64,000 nt of DNA from Cranoglanis bouderius (lineage: Eukaryota; Chordata; Actinopteri; Siluriformes; Cranoglanididae), in contig CM042547.1 in the NCBI GenBank assembly GCA_023630585.1, forward strand, positions 1,362,450 through 1,426,449, written 5' to 3'. Position 1 is the stretch's first letter; each line of letters opens with the position of its first letter. A model generated the notes under the pieces. The model was not told the DNA's origin, searched no databases, and saw nothing but the letters and a program-made list of their open reading frames with translations. The position numbers were made by a program, and so were the translations under genes. Positions 1-13,281 of the stretch are shown in pieces.

Positions 1-1315
1 GTTTTTATTTTTACTTTTTTATTGAAGCAAAAAAAAACAAAACTTATCCAACACCTATCACCCATGTAAAAAACAAATTGCCCCCTTAAACTTAAAATCT
101 GGTTGTGCCACCTTTAGCAGCAATAACTGCAACCAAACACTTCTGATAACTGGAGGTCAGTCTTTCACTTACTTCTAGGACTAGGACTTACTCCTAGGCT
201 TTGGATCATTGTCTTGCTGCATAATCCAGTTGAGCTTGAGTTTTAATTTACGGACTGAAGACCGGACATTCTCCTTTAGGATTTTCTGGTAGAGAGCAGA
301 ATTCATGTTTCCCTCAATTATTGCAAATTGCCCAGGCCCTGAAGCAGCAAAGCAGCCCCACACCATCACACTTCCACCACCATGCTTAACCGTAATTATG
401 ATGTTCTTTTTGTGGAATTCTGTGTTTGGTTTACTCCAGATGTAACGGGACCCCTGTCTTCCAAACAGTTCCACTTTCGACTCATCAATCCACAGAACAT
501 TTTCCCAAAAGGTTTGAGGATCATCAAGGTGTGTTTTGGCAAAATTCAGACGAGCCTTAATGTTCTTCTGGGTTAGCAGTGGTTTTCACCTCACCACTCC
601 TCCATGGATGCCATTTTTGCCCAGTGTCTTTCTGATAGTGGAGTCATGAACAGTGACCTTTTGATGCAAGAGAGGACTGTAGTTCTTTTGATGTTGTCCT
701 TGGCTCTTTTCTGACTTCCTGGATAAGTAGTTGCTGTGCTCTTGGAGGAATTTTGGAAAGTCGGCCACTTCTGGGAAGGTTCAGTACTGTGCTGAGTTTT
801 TCCATTTGGAGATAATGGCTCTCACTGTGGTTCTTTGGAGTCCCAGAGTCTTTGAAATAGTTTTGTAACCCTTCCCAGACTGATCTATTTCAATCACCTT
901 CTTCCTCATCATTTCTGGAATTTCTTTCAACTTTGGCTTTCAACTTCGGTATGTTACTGGGTAAGACCTTTTAACCAACTTCATGCTATTGAAAAAGTTC
1001 TATTTAAGTGCAGATTTGATTGAACAGGGTTTGCAGTAATCAGGCCTGGTTGTGTCTAGTCCAGCTGAACTCCATTATGAATGCAGTTTCATAGAGTTGG
1101 GGAATTAGTAACTATGGGGGCAAATACATTTTCACACAGGCCCAGTTGGTATAGGATAACTTTTTTGCTTCAATAAATAACATCATAATTTAATAACTGT
1201 ATTTTGTGTTTCTCAGGTTGCCTTTGTTTTATCTTAGATTTTGTTTTAATTTCTGAACAATTTAGTATGAGATATACACAAAAACAGAAGAAATCATGCA
1301 AATACATTTTCATAC
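1..1315 (-). mobile_element. Tc1/mariner-like transposon A, degraded, cut by window edge
   Basis: Read on the minus strand, fragments of a Tc1-type transposase appear in order: a helix-turn-helix region near 780-930, a VHDSTIRK block near 640, the first catalytic aspartate in a W-I-D-E-S context near 490, a VKHGGGSVMVWG block near 370-400, and the second aspartate in DNDPK near 205. The segment that should hold the third acidic residue is missing and the frame is broken, so no active enzyme can be made. An ATTGAAGCAAAA stretch near 21 pairs with TTTTTGCTTCAAT near 1163 as part of the terminal repeats. The outer left end lies beyond the window; the right end near 1315 is approximate. Confidence 0.8.
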
Positions 1316-1329
1316 CCCCCGTGTATATA

Positions 1330-2405
1330 CAGTCTTGGGAAAAAAGAAAGTACACCATCCTTCTATTCTATATTTTTATTTATCAGGGCCTAAATAACAA
1401 GTGCATGGTCCTCACCAACTTCTATAAACAAACAAATAACTCAGAAGCAATTGTTGCTGCCCATCAATTTGGGAAGGGTTATAAGGCCATCTCCAAACAA
1501 TTTGAAATTCACTGTTCTACTGTGAGAAGGATGATGAAGACAAATGCACAAATGGAGAGCCATCGAGACAGTAGTGATGGCTCCAGTAGTCCCAGCAGTG
1601 AGCTTCCCAGCAAATTCAGTCCAAAGTCAGACCGTTTAATGCTCAGAGATATAAAGAAAAACCCTACATCATGACCTACAGGCCTCTCTTGTTAGGTTCT
1701 CCCGATCTCGCTACGCTACAAGTGGAGCGTAGCCTACTTCCGCATTCCACAGGAGTGCATTCCAGCGCCATTCACAAGGACTCACGTTTTGTTTACCTTT
1801 ACCATGTGCTTTTGTGTTTTCAAATTCATGTCATGTCCCCGCCTTCTGTGTTTCCCCATGTGCGTTTGTTATTGTGTTGCGTCATGTCTCTGCCCCGTTT
1901 CCTCATTGGTTCTCCGTTTAATGTCATTATTGTTTCCAGGTGTCGTTGATTTGGTATTTGGTTTTTTGTGGGTTTAAATACGCCGCTCCGTTTCCGCTTG
2001 GGCGCGGAGTATTGATTTTGTATGAGGTTTGAATGCATCTTCGTATTCGTGGTTCCCAGACCACTTCCTTGTCTTGTATGTTTTTCCTATCTTTTGGATT
2101 ACTGCTCTTTTGGATTATTACTAACTCTGTGGATTACTGCCTTGTTTGGATTACTGCATTTGTGGATTGCTGCCTTTTGTTAATAAACGTTTCTGCATTT
2201 ACTGACGTCTCCCCAGCGCATGCATCCTGACTCCCTCTTCCGTCCTACACCTGTTTACGTAACATCTCTAAGCACATTAAATGTTTATGTTCATGACAGC
2301 ACAATCAGAAAAAGACTGAACAAGTATGGGTTTCTTGGAATGGTGGCTAAGAAAAAGCCCCTTTTCTCCAAAAAGAATAACTCCTACAGAAAATGTTTAC
2401 TTTAA
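1330..2405 (+). mobile_element. Tc1-like transposon B, 5' part only, split by a solo LTR
   Basis: The element begins at a CAGTCTTGGGAAAA-type Tc1 end preceded by TA. It encodes a Tc1 transposase N-terminal region: a helix-turn-helix (around 1440-1540, FGKGYKAISKQF) and a DIKKNP block at 1648-1665. After an interruption the same reading frame resumes at about 2270 with VHDSTIRKRLNKYG and a KKKPLFSKKN block ending at a stop at 2403-2405. The catalytic domain is absent, so this is a truncated copy. The interruption is the LTR at 1690-2264; if LTR plus one TCTCT copy are ignored, the two halves join in frame. Confidence 0.78.
1690..2264 (+). mobile_element. Solo LTR with 5-bp target duplication, inside Tc1 copy B
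   Basis: The 575-bp segment starts TGTTAGG and ends GTAACA, the TG...CA ends of an LTR. It is flanked by TCTCT on both sides (1685-1689 and 2265-2269), a 5-bp duplication typical of retroviral-type integrases. Inside are a TATA-like TTTAAATA near 1974 and an AATAAA at 2182-2187, fitting U3-R-U5 order on the plus strand. No internal region or second LTR is present, so it is a solo LTR left by LTR-LTR recombination. General layout recalls the LTR at 47044-47709, but I cannot show they are one family. The 60-90 residue open frames inside are not genes. Confidence 0.85.
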
Positions 2406-2533
2406 GTTACTGATTCCACATGTTACTTATTTTTTACTCATTACTTCAGGCATCGAATGCTTAGTCAGCAGTAACAAGGACACACAAGCAGTAGCTTACT
2501 AGCTTGATAGGACTAAGTTAGCCGCAAAGATTA

Positions 2534-3630
2534 CAGGTGCATCTAAAAAAATTAGAATATTGTGGAAAAGTTCATTTTTTTCTGTAATTTAATTCAAAAA
2601 GTGGAACTTTCATTCTAGATTCATTACACATATGGTGTAATATTTCAAGCCTTTTGTTTTAATCTTGATGATTACGGCTTACAGCTCATGGAAATCAGAT
2701 ACTGGAAAAATTCAGTATCTCAAAAATGTTAGAATAAAGAATTTATAATACAGCAATGTGACCTGAGAAAACTCTAATCAGCTAATTAACTTAAAACACC
2801 TTTTCACTCAAAACACCGTTGCTCAGTGGTCCAAAGTCCTCTTTTCAGATGAAAGTAAATTTTGCATTTCATTTGGAAATCAAGGTCCCAGAGTCTGGAG
2901 GAAGAGTGGAGAGGCACAGAATCCAAGTTGCTTGAAGTCCAGTGTGAAGTTTCCACAGTCAGTGATGATTTGGGGTGCCATGTCATCTGCTGGTGTTGGT
3001 CCACTGTGTTTTCTCAAGTCGAGAGTCAATGCAGCGTCTACCAGGAATTTTCATGCTTCCATCTGCTGACGAGCTTTATGGAGATGCTGATTTCCTTTTC
3101 CAGCAGGACTTGGCACCTGCCCACAGAGCCAAAACTACTAGTAACTGGTTTGTGACCATGGTATTACTGTGCTTGATTGGCCAGCCAACTCGCCTGACCT
3201 GAATTTTGTCAAGAGGAAGATGAGAGACACCAGACCCAACAATACAGACGAGCTGAAGGCCGCTATCAAAGCAACCTGGGCTTCCATAACACCTCAGCAG
3301 TGCCACAGGCTGATTTCCTCCATGCCTCGCCTCATTGATGCAATAATTCGTGCAAAAGGAGTCCCGACCAAGTATTGAGTGCATAAATTAACATACTTTT
3401 CAGAAGGTCTACATTTCTGTATTATAAATTGTTTATTCTAATATTTTGAGATGCTGGATTTTTGATTTCCATCAGTTGTAAGCCGTAATCATCAAGATTA
3501 AAACAAAAAAGGCTTGAAATATTTCACTTTATGTAATGAATATAGAATATATGAAAGTTCCACTTTTTGAAATAAATTACGGAAAAAAGTGAACTTTTCC
3601 ACGATATTCTAATTTTTTGAGATGCACCTG
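2534..3630 (+). mobile_element. Tc1-like transposon C with long inverted repeats, internally deleted
   Basis: Both ends carry the inverted sequence CAGGTGCATCT / AGATGCACCTG flanked by TA (2532-2533, 3631-3632). The repeats are long: a block near 2650-2700 recurs inverted near 3475-3530. The interior encodes the C-terminal half of a Tc1 transposase with frameshifts: QWSKVLFSDESK near 2825, SVMIWGA near 2965, a QQDLAPAH-type block near 3100, WPANSPDLN near 3175 and a C-terminus ending GVPTKY with a stop at 3376-3378. The N-terminal DNA-binding half is deleted. Nonautonomous relic. Confidence 0.85.
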
Positions 3631-3689
3631 TAATGTTATCTCACTATTTTACAATGGGTCACAAACTATTTATTTAGAAGTACATGTAC

Positions 3690-3731
3690 AACAATATTCA
3701 AATTTTTTTTTTAGATGCACCTGTAAAGCAG
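3690..3731 (-). repeat. Solo terminal-repeat remnant of the Tc1 C family
   Basis: A short AT-rich run followed by AGATGCACCTGTA matches the outer 20-30 bp of the right end of the neighbouring transposon (3600-3632). No partner end is visible nearby, so this is an isolated end, perhaps from an excision or a second truncated copy. Confidence 0.55.
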
Positions 3732-3732
3732 A

Positions 3733-4790
3733 TACTGAAAATGAATGAATTTTAGGAATAGATAATGCACTGACATAATGTCCTTTCTCTGAATTTTAAA
3801 TCTAAAAACACACAAAAAAAAACAAACAAACAAAAAAACTACACGTATTATAAATGAGAAGTTACTTAAATATTAGCAAGCAAAGTCAACAATTAATATT
3901 ACGTTAATAGATTATATCTTGATTTGTCTGACAAGAGTCTTACAAGAGATTTGTGGAGATTTCAATTTCTAATAACTTTCTTTGGAATACTTTCAAATAG
4001 AAACACTACATTAACACCTCAGTAAATTGAATCTACAACAGCTGATTGACAGCAAACCGGTATAATGGTGGTAATATTTTCTTACCCATATCTACCTGTC
4101 GATGGGAGGCGCTATTTCTATGTGCTAATGGTTGTAGTGAAGGGCACAAGGACTCACTCTACTGAATCGATTCTTTTGAACTACCAGTTTAAGTGAATTG
4201 AAATATCCGACTTTGGGTCATCAAAGTGGCACCTAGTGACATTATATAGGCTATAATTTACAATTCTTTTATCCACATTTTAGTTTTATATTGTCACTTT
4301 GTGTAGGCCACATAAAATATTTTATTGTATGAATCTTGCGTTTGTGTGATAATAGAGTGGTAGACAAACAAAGTTCACACTTAAACCTGCAAAAAGGAGA
4401 TTAACCAAAGTTTAATTTTTAAAAGCATACCATATAGCCACACCACGGTATATAAATCATAATGAAAATAAGAACTTGGGCAGAACCTTTGCTTGCAAAT
4501 CGAAATGAATCGTTTAAATGAATCGATTCTGTTTGTGAATCTCCCTTCAGTAGGCTATCTCACCATGCGGTAACCAAAACAGGTCCCAAGCTTCAGGTCT
4601 CCTGACAATAACTGGGTGGCACCCTTCTTCTGTACGGACTTGGGAAAGACAATGAAGGCGGAAAAACAGCTCTTCCTCTTTTTTGTTTTGTTTTGTTCAC
4701 AGTTTATTCACAGCTAAGCAGCCTAATCCAGGGAAATTTATTATGCCTATCAATTTAATAATTAGCCTAACACAGTTCAATTGAGTTTAG
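3733..4790. other. Intergenic DNA, nothing recognised
   Basis: AT-rich, no long reading frame, no terminal repeats recognised. A TTTTG/TTTTGTTTTG low-complexity stretch lies near 4680-4700. Confidence 0.5.
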
Positions 4791-5314
4791 TGAGGATCAG
4801 GCGAGTCTCCGGGACTTCTCCGGGGGATCAGGCGAGAGGTTGATCAGTGGAGTCTTCGAGTGAACACTTGAATGGTTTTTGTAGCTGGATGGAGCGCGTG
4901 CATCACGGCACCGAGCGCAGATCACTTTAAACACGGTTTCTGTGTTGATGCGCGTGCGGCTGCACCCACAGCCTTCTGTCATCGCTCGAATTTAATAGGA
5001 GAATCTACAGGTTACGGAATGGTACTTTAAAAGCGCGTCTTTGTATACAATGGGGTCTTCGGAAATAGCTCGGAAACAAAGATACGTAAGTATAAAGCTA
5101 CGCGGATGAATCTAACGCACCTGGTTAAGATAATGCGCCTGAAGCGCAACCACAGGTGGTGTTTCATAGGGTTTTTGCTGTTGTTGCTGTTGTTGTTGGT
5201 GTTGTTTAATGATGCATAACTGCATCCAGGCATGCACAAACATGTGGCTGTCTAACTTGGCTGGGGTGATGATGTGTCCGATCTTGTGCATGTGATTGCC
5301 TTCAGCTCGCGCAG
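4791..5314 (+). promoter_or_regulatory. Candidate promoter / 5' UTR region of kif26
   Basis: Base composition changes abruptly here to GC- and CpG-richer sequence that continues through the first coding exon, unlike the AT-rich flanks. It holds a short GTT/GCT-type trinucleotide run near 5163-5200. An in-frame TGA at 5270-5272 precedes the proposed ATG at 5315. The transcription start cannot be read from the sequence; location upstream of exon 1 and composition are the only evidence. Confidence 0.4.
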
Positions 5315-5569
5315 ATGACCAGCACTAAGTCGCTCTCTCAGGCTCAGTTCAGCGCTGTGTGTGTCCCGCGCGCCGAGCGGCTCTCTCCAGAAGGCGCAGG
5401 AGCTTCAGGAGCTTCAGGAGCTTCCGGAGACTCAAAAACCATCACGACCAAAAGCGAGAGACCGGTAACACCAGACGCGGCTCGTTTGTGTGAAGAATGC
5501 GTCGCTCGAGTGCTCGTTTTAAAGGAACAAGCTCTGCGAGTGTTAAAGGATGGTCACTTTTCCCCCAGC
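5315..5569 (+). CDS. kif26a: kif26 coding exon 1
   Basis: Encodes residues 1-85, including a GASGASGASG low-complexity run and the first CxxC helix (LCEECVARVLVLKEQALRVL), which matches the KIF26 N-terminal cysteine motif. Ends at AGC before donor GTAAGG. The start ATG at 5315 is the first in frame after TGA 5270-5272. Confidence 0.85.
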
Positions 5570-5738
5570 GTAAGGACATCACTATACCTACTCTCAATCA
5601 GTGTATCTGAGATACTATAACATGAAGATATGGCTGTGCGTCATGACTTTGCGCAGACTGACACTCCTCATACAACAGTTTCATGTGACATGGGACTGAC
5701 ACACACTTTGTAATTTAATCTCCATTACACGCACAGGC

Positions 5739-5788
<50 letters not shown>

Positions 5789-6210
5789 CGAGTTTAAATC
5801 GATTAGGCTCTGCAATAGAGCCGTGACTCGCATGTCTCCCCCCTCTCCACCTCTCATTACACAGGGAAGATGGGAAATAATGGGCGGAATATAAAAAACC
5901 CAGTTCCTACTGAGAGGATAAAATTAAAATGTAATGTATTTAAAAGACAGCGATGCACCAGTGGGCAGCATTTGTCTCAGTCTACAGTATATAGTAGATT
6001 AAATGGGTTAGTGGACCACTCCTTAGAGTATGCCAGTCACACTCAAAATCTCTGGACTTGTAGACTCTGCATGCTTCATATGCACTAATTAATTCTGATG
6101 TCCATTTACTGTAGTTGTGCAAGGAAGGATGTGACTTTACATGCAGACTTCATCTTGATTTATGACATGAGTTTATTCTCTACTACACAGAATTTGTAGT
6201 TTATTTCACA

Positions 6211-6272
<62 letters not shown>

Positions 6273-9200
6273 TAATAATAATAATGCATGTATGTTAGAT
6301 GGCAAATTATTATGCCACAGCCTTGCATTCTTTTCCCTCTCTTTTTACATCAGGATCCAAAACTCTCCATCCTTCTCTATGAGAGCTTGCGAGTGCCTGG
6401 TTGGATTGGCCTTGCTGGTTGCTGTGACGTCTGCTTCACTCACCTGAGCCAGCTCAAGCGGGAGGCCATCCACATGATCCTAAACCAAAACCGGACCATC
6501 TGGCCCAATTCTCCCCATGCCAGCATCTCACCCGGCTATGATGCCTTTGGTTCTCACACTCTGCCTAGAGCCATCAGCGCTCGTTCTCCAAGCCCCAGTA
6601 AACGCCAGAAGTTCAGCAACCCGAGGACGGAAAGCTGGGTCAGAGAACACTCGCGCTTTGAGACCCTGTGGTGTGCAAATAATGAAATGTCACCTTTTGC
6701 TGACACGGTAGGTGCCTCTGTTTAAATACATTTATTCCATTTTTTATTATTGTAAAATGCTGCCTATTAGCATTGATTGCACAAATTATGCGAATATTAT
6801 TTTTATTATTAATATTTAAAAAAAAATCTAGAGCCCTTCAAATGAGAATTTGCCTACCAGGCGTTCCAAGTAGAACAAATCTTTAGTTATTTCTTTATAA
6901 CCTTTTATATATAACCTCCCGATTGAAAGAACCCAGACCCTGTTTTCTAATGATTATCCATTGCATTTCTGTGCACTTGATATGAACCGTGGACAGACAT
7001 CAGTAAGAACCATTATCTCCAGTGTATGACGCAATCCCCATGCATTTTGTTACAACATGTCACTTTACTTTTATTTTATGTGCGCACTGATGATATCCAG
7101 GGTACGTGTGTGTGATTCACAGCCCCTCTAACCAGTCTCAATTAGAAACCAAGAAATTGGCTGTGTGCCTTCTACAGTTAACGGCAAAGTAGTGCTTTAG
7201 TGATTTATTCCTGTCATACAGTAGCCAGTCAAAAATAAGGACATGATCGATATCATGATAATATTTAATGACTAGTGGAATATTTATACTCTCACAGTGC
7301 AGGGCAATAAATAAAGACGAAATGGAAAGCTTTCTACAGTAATAATGTTTCTGTGCAGCACTTGCTCCACTGCTGATGTGGGGTGGGCTGGAGGCTCAGC
7401 TGAAGAAGTGCATGTATGTGTAACTAAATCTTTTTTCACCCCTCCCATTGGAGAAGCTAAGCGCAAAGTGAGAGTAGGCAGAGGCTAGAGGAAAGAAAAG
7501 GCGAGCAGAGGGAGTATCAGTATGATGTACAGAGACCTCAGCATATCCATTCTCCCAAATGAGTCACAGGATCCCTCTCAGCAGTAACTAGCATTACAAC
7601 ATGGCATTATTTTCTTGTTCGAAAAGCATGCAGCAGGCTCCCATTTCACATAGCTGGAATAAAACATAGATGAGGCATAAAGGCAGACCTTGTTGTACAT
7701 AGTGTTCCCCACCACTGTGTGCATGAATGTGAGTGACCATAATCAAGATCAAGCTGATCTGAGATCTGATTTGGAGAGACGGGCCACAGACTGATCTCTG
7801 AAGGGTCGAAGAGCTGACTGAAATGAAATGAAGCCCAGAGCTTTTATAGTCTCTCAGGAACAAAGAAGGATTTTATGCAGTATGTCCATCAGACAAGGGG
7901 GTGGCTAGTAAACCGCGAAGTGCAATATGGAAAAGCACAATTTTATTGTTGTGTGTTCAAATAAAATGGCAACTACGATGAGGATGTTAATGTTTTTCTT
8001 TCTAAAAGGTTATAAAGAATCAAATAAAGGACTGGGAAACATTTATTTATTTATTTATTTAGATTTTTACCTCAATTTCTACCAATTTTGTCATTTGCAA
8101 ACACCCACCCACATGCTCCTAGTGACCAACTGGGAAGGGTGAGGGCTATTACATGCTTCCTGCAAGACTTGCGAAGCCAGCCAACTATATCTTTTGATAC
8201 TGCAGCTCATGCTACATCATAGGGCAGCGTAACACACTCTAACAGTCCTGTAAGCTACATGCCCATCATTGGCAACTGTTACTCTGATTGACAGGGGAGA
8301 GGGTAGTGCTCAAAGACGCCCATCATTGGCTAGTGTTACTCTGATTGACAGGGGAGAGGGTAGTGCTCAAAGACGCCCATCATTGGCTAGTGTTACTCTG
8401 ATTGACAGGGGAGAGGGTAGTGCTCAAAGACGCCCATCATTGGCTAGAGTTACTCTGATTGACAGGGGAGTGAGTAGTGCTCAAAGACGCCCATCATTGG
8501 CTAGAGTTACTCTGATTGACAGGGGAGTGAGTAGTGCTGTCCCTCCCACCCAGTCATGCTCTAAATATAAAATGGCTCCAACCAATGAACTTGTCATTGA
8601 GTGAGTAGTGGAGATAAACATCGTTTCATTTTTATGTTTTATGTTTCTGTTTTTTTTTTTTTTTTTCATTTTCATCAGTTCCATCAGTTAAAAAAAATAC
8701 ATAGTATACACAAAGAAAGCAGTGTTGGTCTCTGCTACTGGGTCAATAAAATAGTTTCACTATTTAGAAGCTACTTGCTTTGAAAGGAACAATGTTTCCC
8801 CCTCACTGAGAAATGCAGTTAGGTTCACTACAACCAACACTCTCTGTGATAAGCACGTCTGAGGAAAGGGTGTGAGCGCCCACTGGTTTCACACATCTCT
8901 ACCGGCCCATCACTTATTTATTCACACACCTCTACCAGCCAATCACAGTGGATGTGGTCAGGTACTGTAGGTTGGAGAGCGACTGCTGCGCTTTGCTCCA
9001 TCCACTGTGCCATCAGAGTGTATGATTTCTTGTATAAATGGGCCATGAGTCTTCAGACAGTGCCTGTAGCCCCTGGCAGCCATTTTACATTCATTCCAGC
9101 ATTCATGACCTCATCTAACCATATGAATCAGATTGTGCTCCTTGTGTGGTTTTGACTCGGCTCCTCTGAATGTAAACCTACATACAAATAGTAAGATGGA

Positions 9201-12200
9201 GTGATCAAGCCTGTATAAGGGTGATCATGGCCTGCCACTGTGAAAATACAGAAAAGCATTTGTTTGAACACAACATTGCTGTTGTCAAAAGACAAATGAA
9301 TCCACATAGGCCTAATGTACGACTCAGACATTCTTTAATTAAATAAATAAATAAATAAATAACTTAATATTTGAGTGGAAAATAAGTCCTGTTATATTCT
9401 GTAGGTTTCTCAGGATGGTATGAAAAAGAAAAAAGACGACAAGGCCACAGTTCTCTGCCGCTTCGGTGGGCCTTTGACATTCAACACTTCCAAAGTTGCC
9501 GCAATGCTGCCTGCTGGAACCTCTGCAGCTTTCTCTTTCATTGTCAGGTAACACAAGTGTTCTTAGCACAAGGAGAGAGGATTGTTTTTTTTTTTTTTAT
9601 AAGACAGAAAATATAGTGATGATAATTGAAAATATATTAGGATGCAGAGTTAATGATTAATAATTATAAATAACTGTTGCTGAAGCCTTTATAAATGGGA
9701 GTTTGCATTCATTCCATTTGATGTTCCCTGAAATGCAATGGACTGCTGAAGTGAACTCACAGACAAAATGGTATTAATGTATCAACTTCTTTTAACAACA
9801 CCACACCACATGTCCCCAGGGCTGTCCAGAAGTTGCACTTGACCTCAAGAAGGAGGAAGCAGTGCTCTGAAAATGACTCCTATCCCACAAACTTCTGTGG
9901 TCTTCTCCAGAAGGACCCTCCTCCTGTACCGTTAAACCTTTTACAGACTCGCAGCAAGAGCAGAGAGTTACCAGAGATGCCAAAGGTACCACTGGCCTGT
10001 TTTATATTCTTTGCTAAATCACTAAAATAGAAAGTGATGCGAATTAAAAAGCATGAAACTACTTAATTAATATTTAATCTGTATACGGTCCTATAATATT
10101 TGGCATGATAATTTGCTTTGATTTGACCCTGCATTTCTCACTTGTTCACACTCACATAGCCGTTAAACCTTTTAATGTCCTTTTCTCTGCTTTGTGCCAA
10201 CTCCCAAGAGTAGGAAAATCGATTCAGTTTAATTGAAGCATACGCTGCTTTCACGTCTCCTAGTTCACACCGCTGGAGGATCTTCTTGAGTTTCACAGTA
10301 GACAGCTCTCACGGTAACACCTGCTGGTGAACAGGCACTTAGTCTGGCTGCACCAAGAAAATCTGCCCGAGCAAATGGACTTTTAAATAATTCATCTCTC
10401 ATAAACGCAATGTAAAAGGACACTCAAAAGACTTTTCGCCAGTCGTTGAAGAAGTGCATTCAATATCAGACTCAAGTTTAGTGAACTAGCGATTTGATCA
10501 TCTAATTCCTTGAGACAGGTCATCTCAGGGCTTCAGTAATGGGTAATCAATTTTTATCATCACATAGCTACTCAGGAGATCAGGAACATTACCTTTTAAG
10601 AAAGCTATGATTGACCTTCATATTTAACAAAAAAAAAAAAATAAAATAAAAAAAAAAACCCAACCAACAAAACAAAACAAAACAAAACAAACAAACAAAA
10701 AAAGGTTGATGTATTTGCCACAGTTGTCACAACTTGCCAAGGTTTCTTGCTTAAAAATGTCAGTTTATGCTGTGTTAAAAAAAAGAAAAAAGAAAAAATA
10801 GTAATTATTTCTTAGTCCATAAGTAACAAAGTAACACTTTTATACTCCTCATTTACTTAAATGATCATAAATGCTAAAAATCATGGTAACACTTTCCATG
10901 AAGGTAATATCTATAATAAACCATGAACACATACTGTACATACTATTATGTTATAATGCATTCATAAAGCATTACACACATTGTTAGAATTATCTATGAA
11001 AATGCATTGTACTTTCTAGCTATCTTTATGATGCATTATGAATTGTTAACATGCATTATAGTGTTAATGCATTAAGTATTGTTTATAACATGTTATCAAC
11101 AAGCCCCACTTTCTAAAGTCCATTATGAGAAGATATAATGGTGACATAGTGTGTTATAAGCACTACTTATAAAGCATTCCTTTAAAAATGTATAAACAGT
11201 GCTGCAAACTGTAATGCCTTTTCAAAAATAGTTATGATGATGCGTATAATGCCTCGGTATGAATGCACTATAATGCGTCACAAATGTATCTGTAAGTCAT
11301 TATACATGTAGTCTTCATAAAAAGTGTTAACTCTTGTATTAGCAAGTTGGATTGATATCCACAGACACACACTGAAGGCGTCTGTGGTTTTTCATAAACC
11401 CCTCACCAGCTTTTCATTTGTTTTTTCTAAAATGCAATAAAACCAAAAATCTGTGGTTTGTCAAGTCTCTCGAAACTTTAATTAACTGACAAAAGTACAG
11501 ATAAAGCATATTCAATGTTTTCACTGAACAATCACTTTTTAATAGTTTGGGAACTGAGGATACTAATGGTTGCAGTGGAATTTTTGCCCATTCTTGCTTG
11601 ATACAAGACTTCAGCTGCTCAACAGTCCTTGGTCGCCATTGTCCGATTCTCCTCTTCATGATGCACCATAGGAGACAGATGTGGACTGCTGGCAGGCCAG
11701 TCAAGCACACGCACTCTGTGTCTACGAAGCCACGCTGTTGTAGCATGTGCAGAATGAGGCCTGGCATTGTCCTGCTGAAATAACCATGGCCTTCCTGGGA
11801 AAAGGAAGGTTGCCTCGATGGCACATATGTTTCTCTAAAATCCCAATATACGCCTCCGCCTCAATGGTACCTTCACACATATGCAAGTCACCAATGCCGT
11901 GGGCCCTGATGACCCCATACCATCACAGATGCTGGCTTTTGCACCTTTTGCTTATAACATTCTGGTTGGTCTTTTTCATCTTTGGCACGGAGAACTCAAC
12001 GTCCATTTTTCCTGAAAACAAGCTGAAACGTGGACTCATCTGATCACAGCACACGTTTCCACTGCCTTTCAGTCCATCTGAGATGAGCTCAGGCTCAGAG
12101 AACTCGGCGGCATTTCTGCATAGAGTTGATGTGTGGGTTCCTCCTTGTGTAATAGAGTTTCGGCTTGCATTTCTGGATGCAGCGGCGGACTGTGTTAAGT

Positions 12201-13236
12201 GACAATGGTTTTCCGAAGTACTCCCGAGCCCATGTGGTTATATTTATCACAGTAGCATGATGATTTCTCAGGCAATGCTGCCTGAGGGCTCAAAGGTCAC
12301 GCCCATTCAACAGTGGTTTCCGGCCTTGCCCTTTACGCAATGAGATTTCTCCGAATTCCCTGAATCTTTTCACAATATTATGCACTGTAGATGGTGAAAG
12401 ACCTAAATTCTTTGCAATCTTGTGTTGAACAATGTTCTTTTTGAACTGACTGACAATTCTCTCATGAAGTTTGGCACAAAGTGGTGAGCCACGACCCATC
12501 CTTGCTTGCAAAGTCTGAGCTTTTGGTGGATGCTCCTTTTATGCCCAATCCTGATACCCTCCCCTATTACCAATTAACCTGATCCTCCAAAATGGTGTTA
12601 CTTGAATATTCTATAAACTTTTTAGTCTTATTCTGCCTCTGTCCCAACTTTTTTTTGAGTGTGTTGAAGGCATCAAATTCAAAATTTGTTTATATTTACA
12701 AAATACAATTAAGTTGTTCAGTGAAAACATTGAATATCTTTTCTTTTACTTTTGTCAGTTAATTGAAGTTTCAAGAGACTTGACAAATCACAGATTTTTG
12801 TTTTTATTGCATTTTAGAAAAAAAAATCCCAACTTTCATGGAAATGGGGTTGTATTTATATGTTTTGTCATGTTTCCAGGTCAGAGTTATGCTGAGACTC
12901 AACCCGATTCTGACGGCAGACACGTCTCAGTCCCATGCCCTTAAAGTGGACCTACATAAGAAACAGGTCACAGTGTTGGATCCTGTCACACAAAACACAC
13001 AGAGATCAGCAGCAAGCACCACTTTCACGCCAAAGACGTTCACATTTGATGCTACTTTTGGCCCTGAGTCATCCCAGGTACTAACCACACTGTTTTTATT
13101 ACTTCTGTCAGATCATACGCCTTTACCATGCAGTCTTCACAATAATCATGATCCTAATTCCCATTCTCCATTTTATGGTTATTTTAACATAGGTTACCAG
13201 TAGTGTGTGTGTGTGTGTGTGAGTGTGAGTGTGTGT

Positions 13237-13281
<45 letters not shown>

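Noticed and set aside
1669..2297. 7-bp TCATGAC at both sides of the LTR region as its target duplication
   Set aside because: TCTCT immediately adjoins the TG...CA ends and restores continuity of the surrounding Tc1 frame; TCATGAC lies further out and is part of the Tc1 sequence on both sides.
8269..8604. 111-residue open frame of tandem VTLIDRGEG-type repeats
   Set aside because: The frame stays open only because the 57-bp unit is divisible by 3; the repeat lies in an intron and nothing else supports translation.
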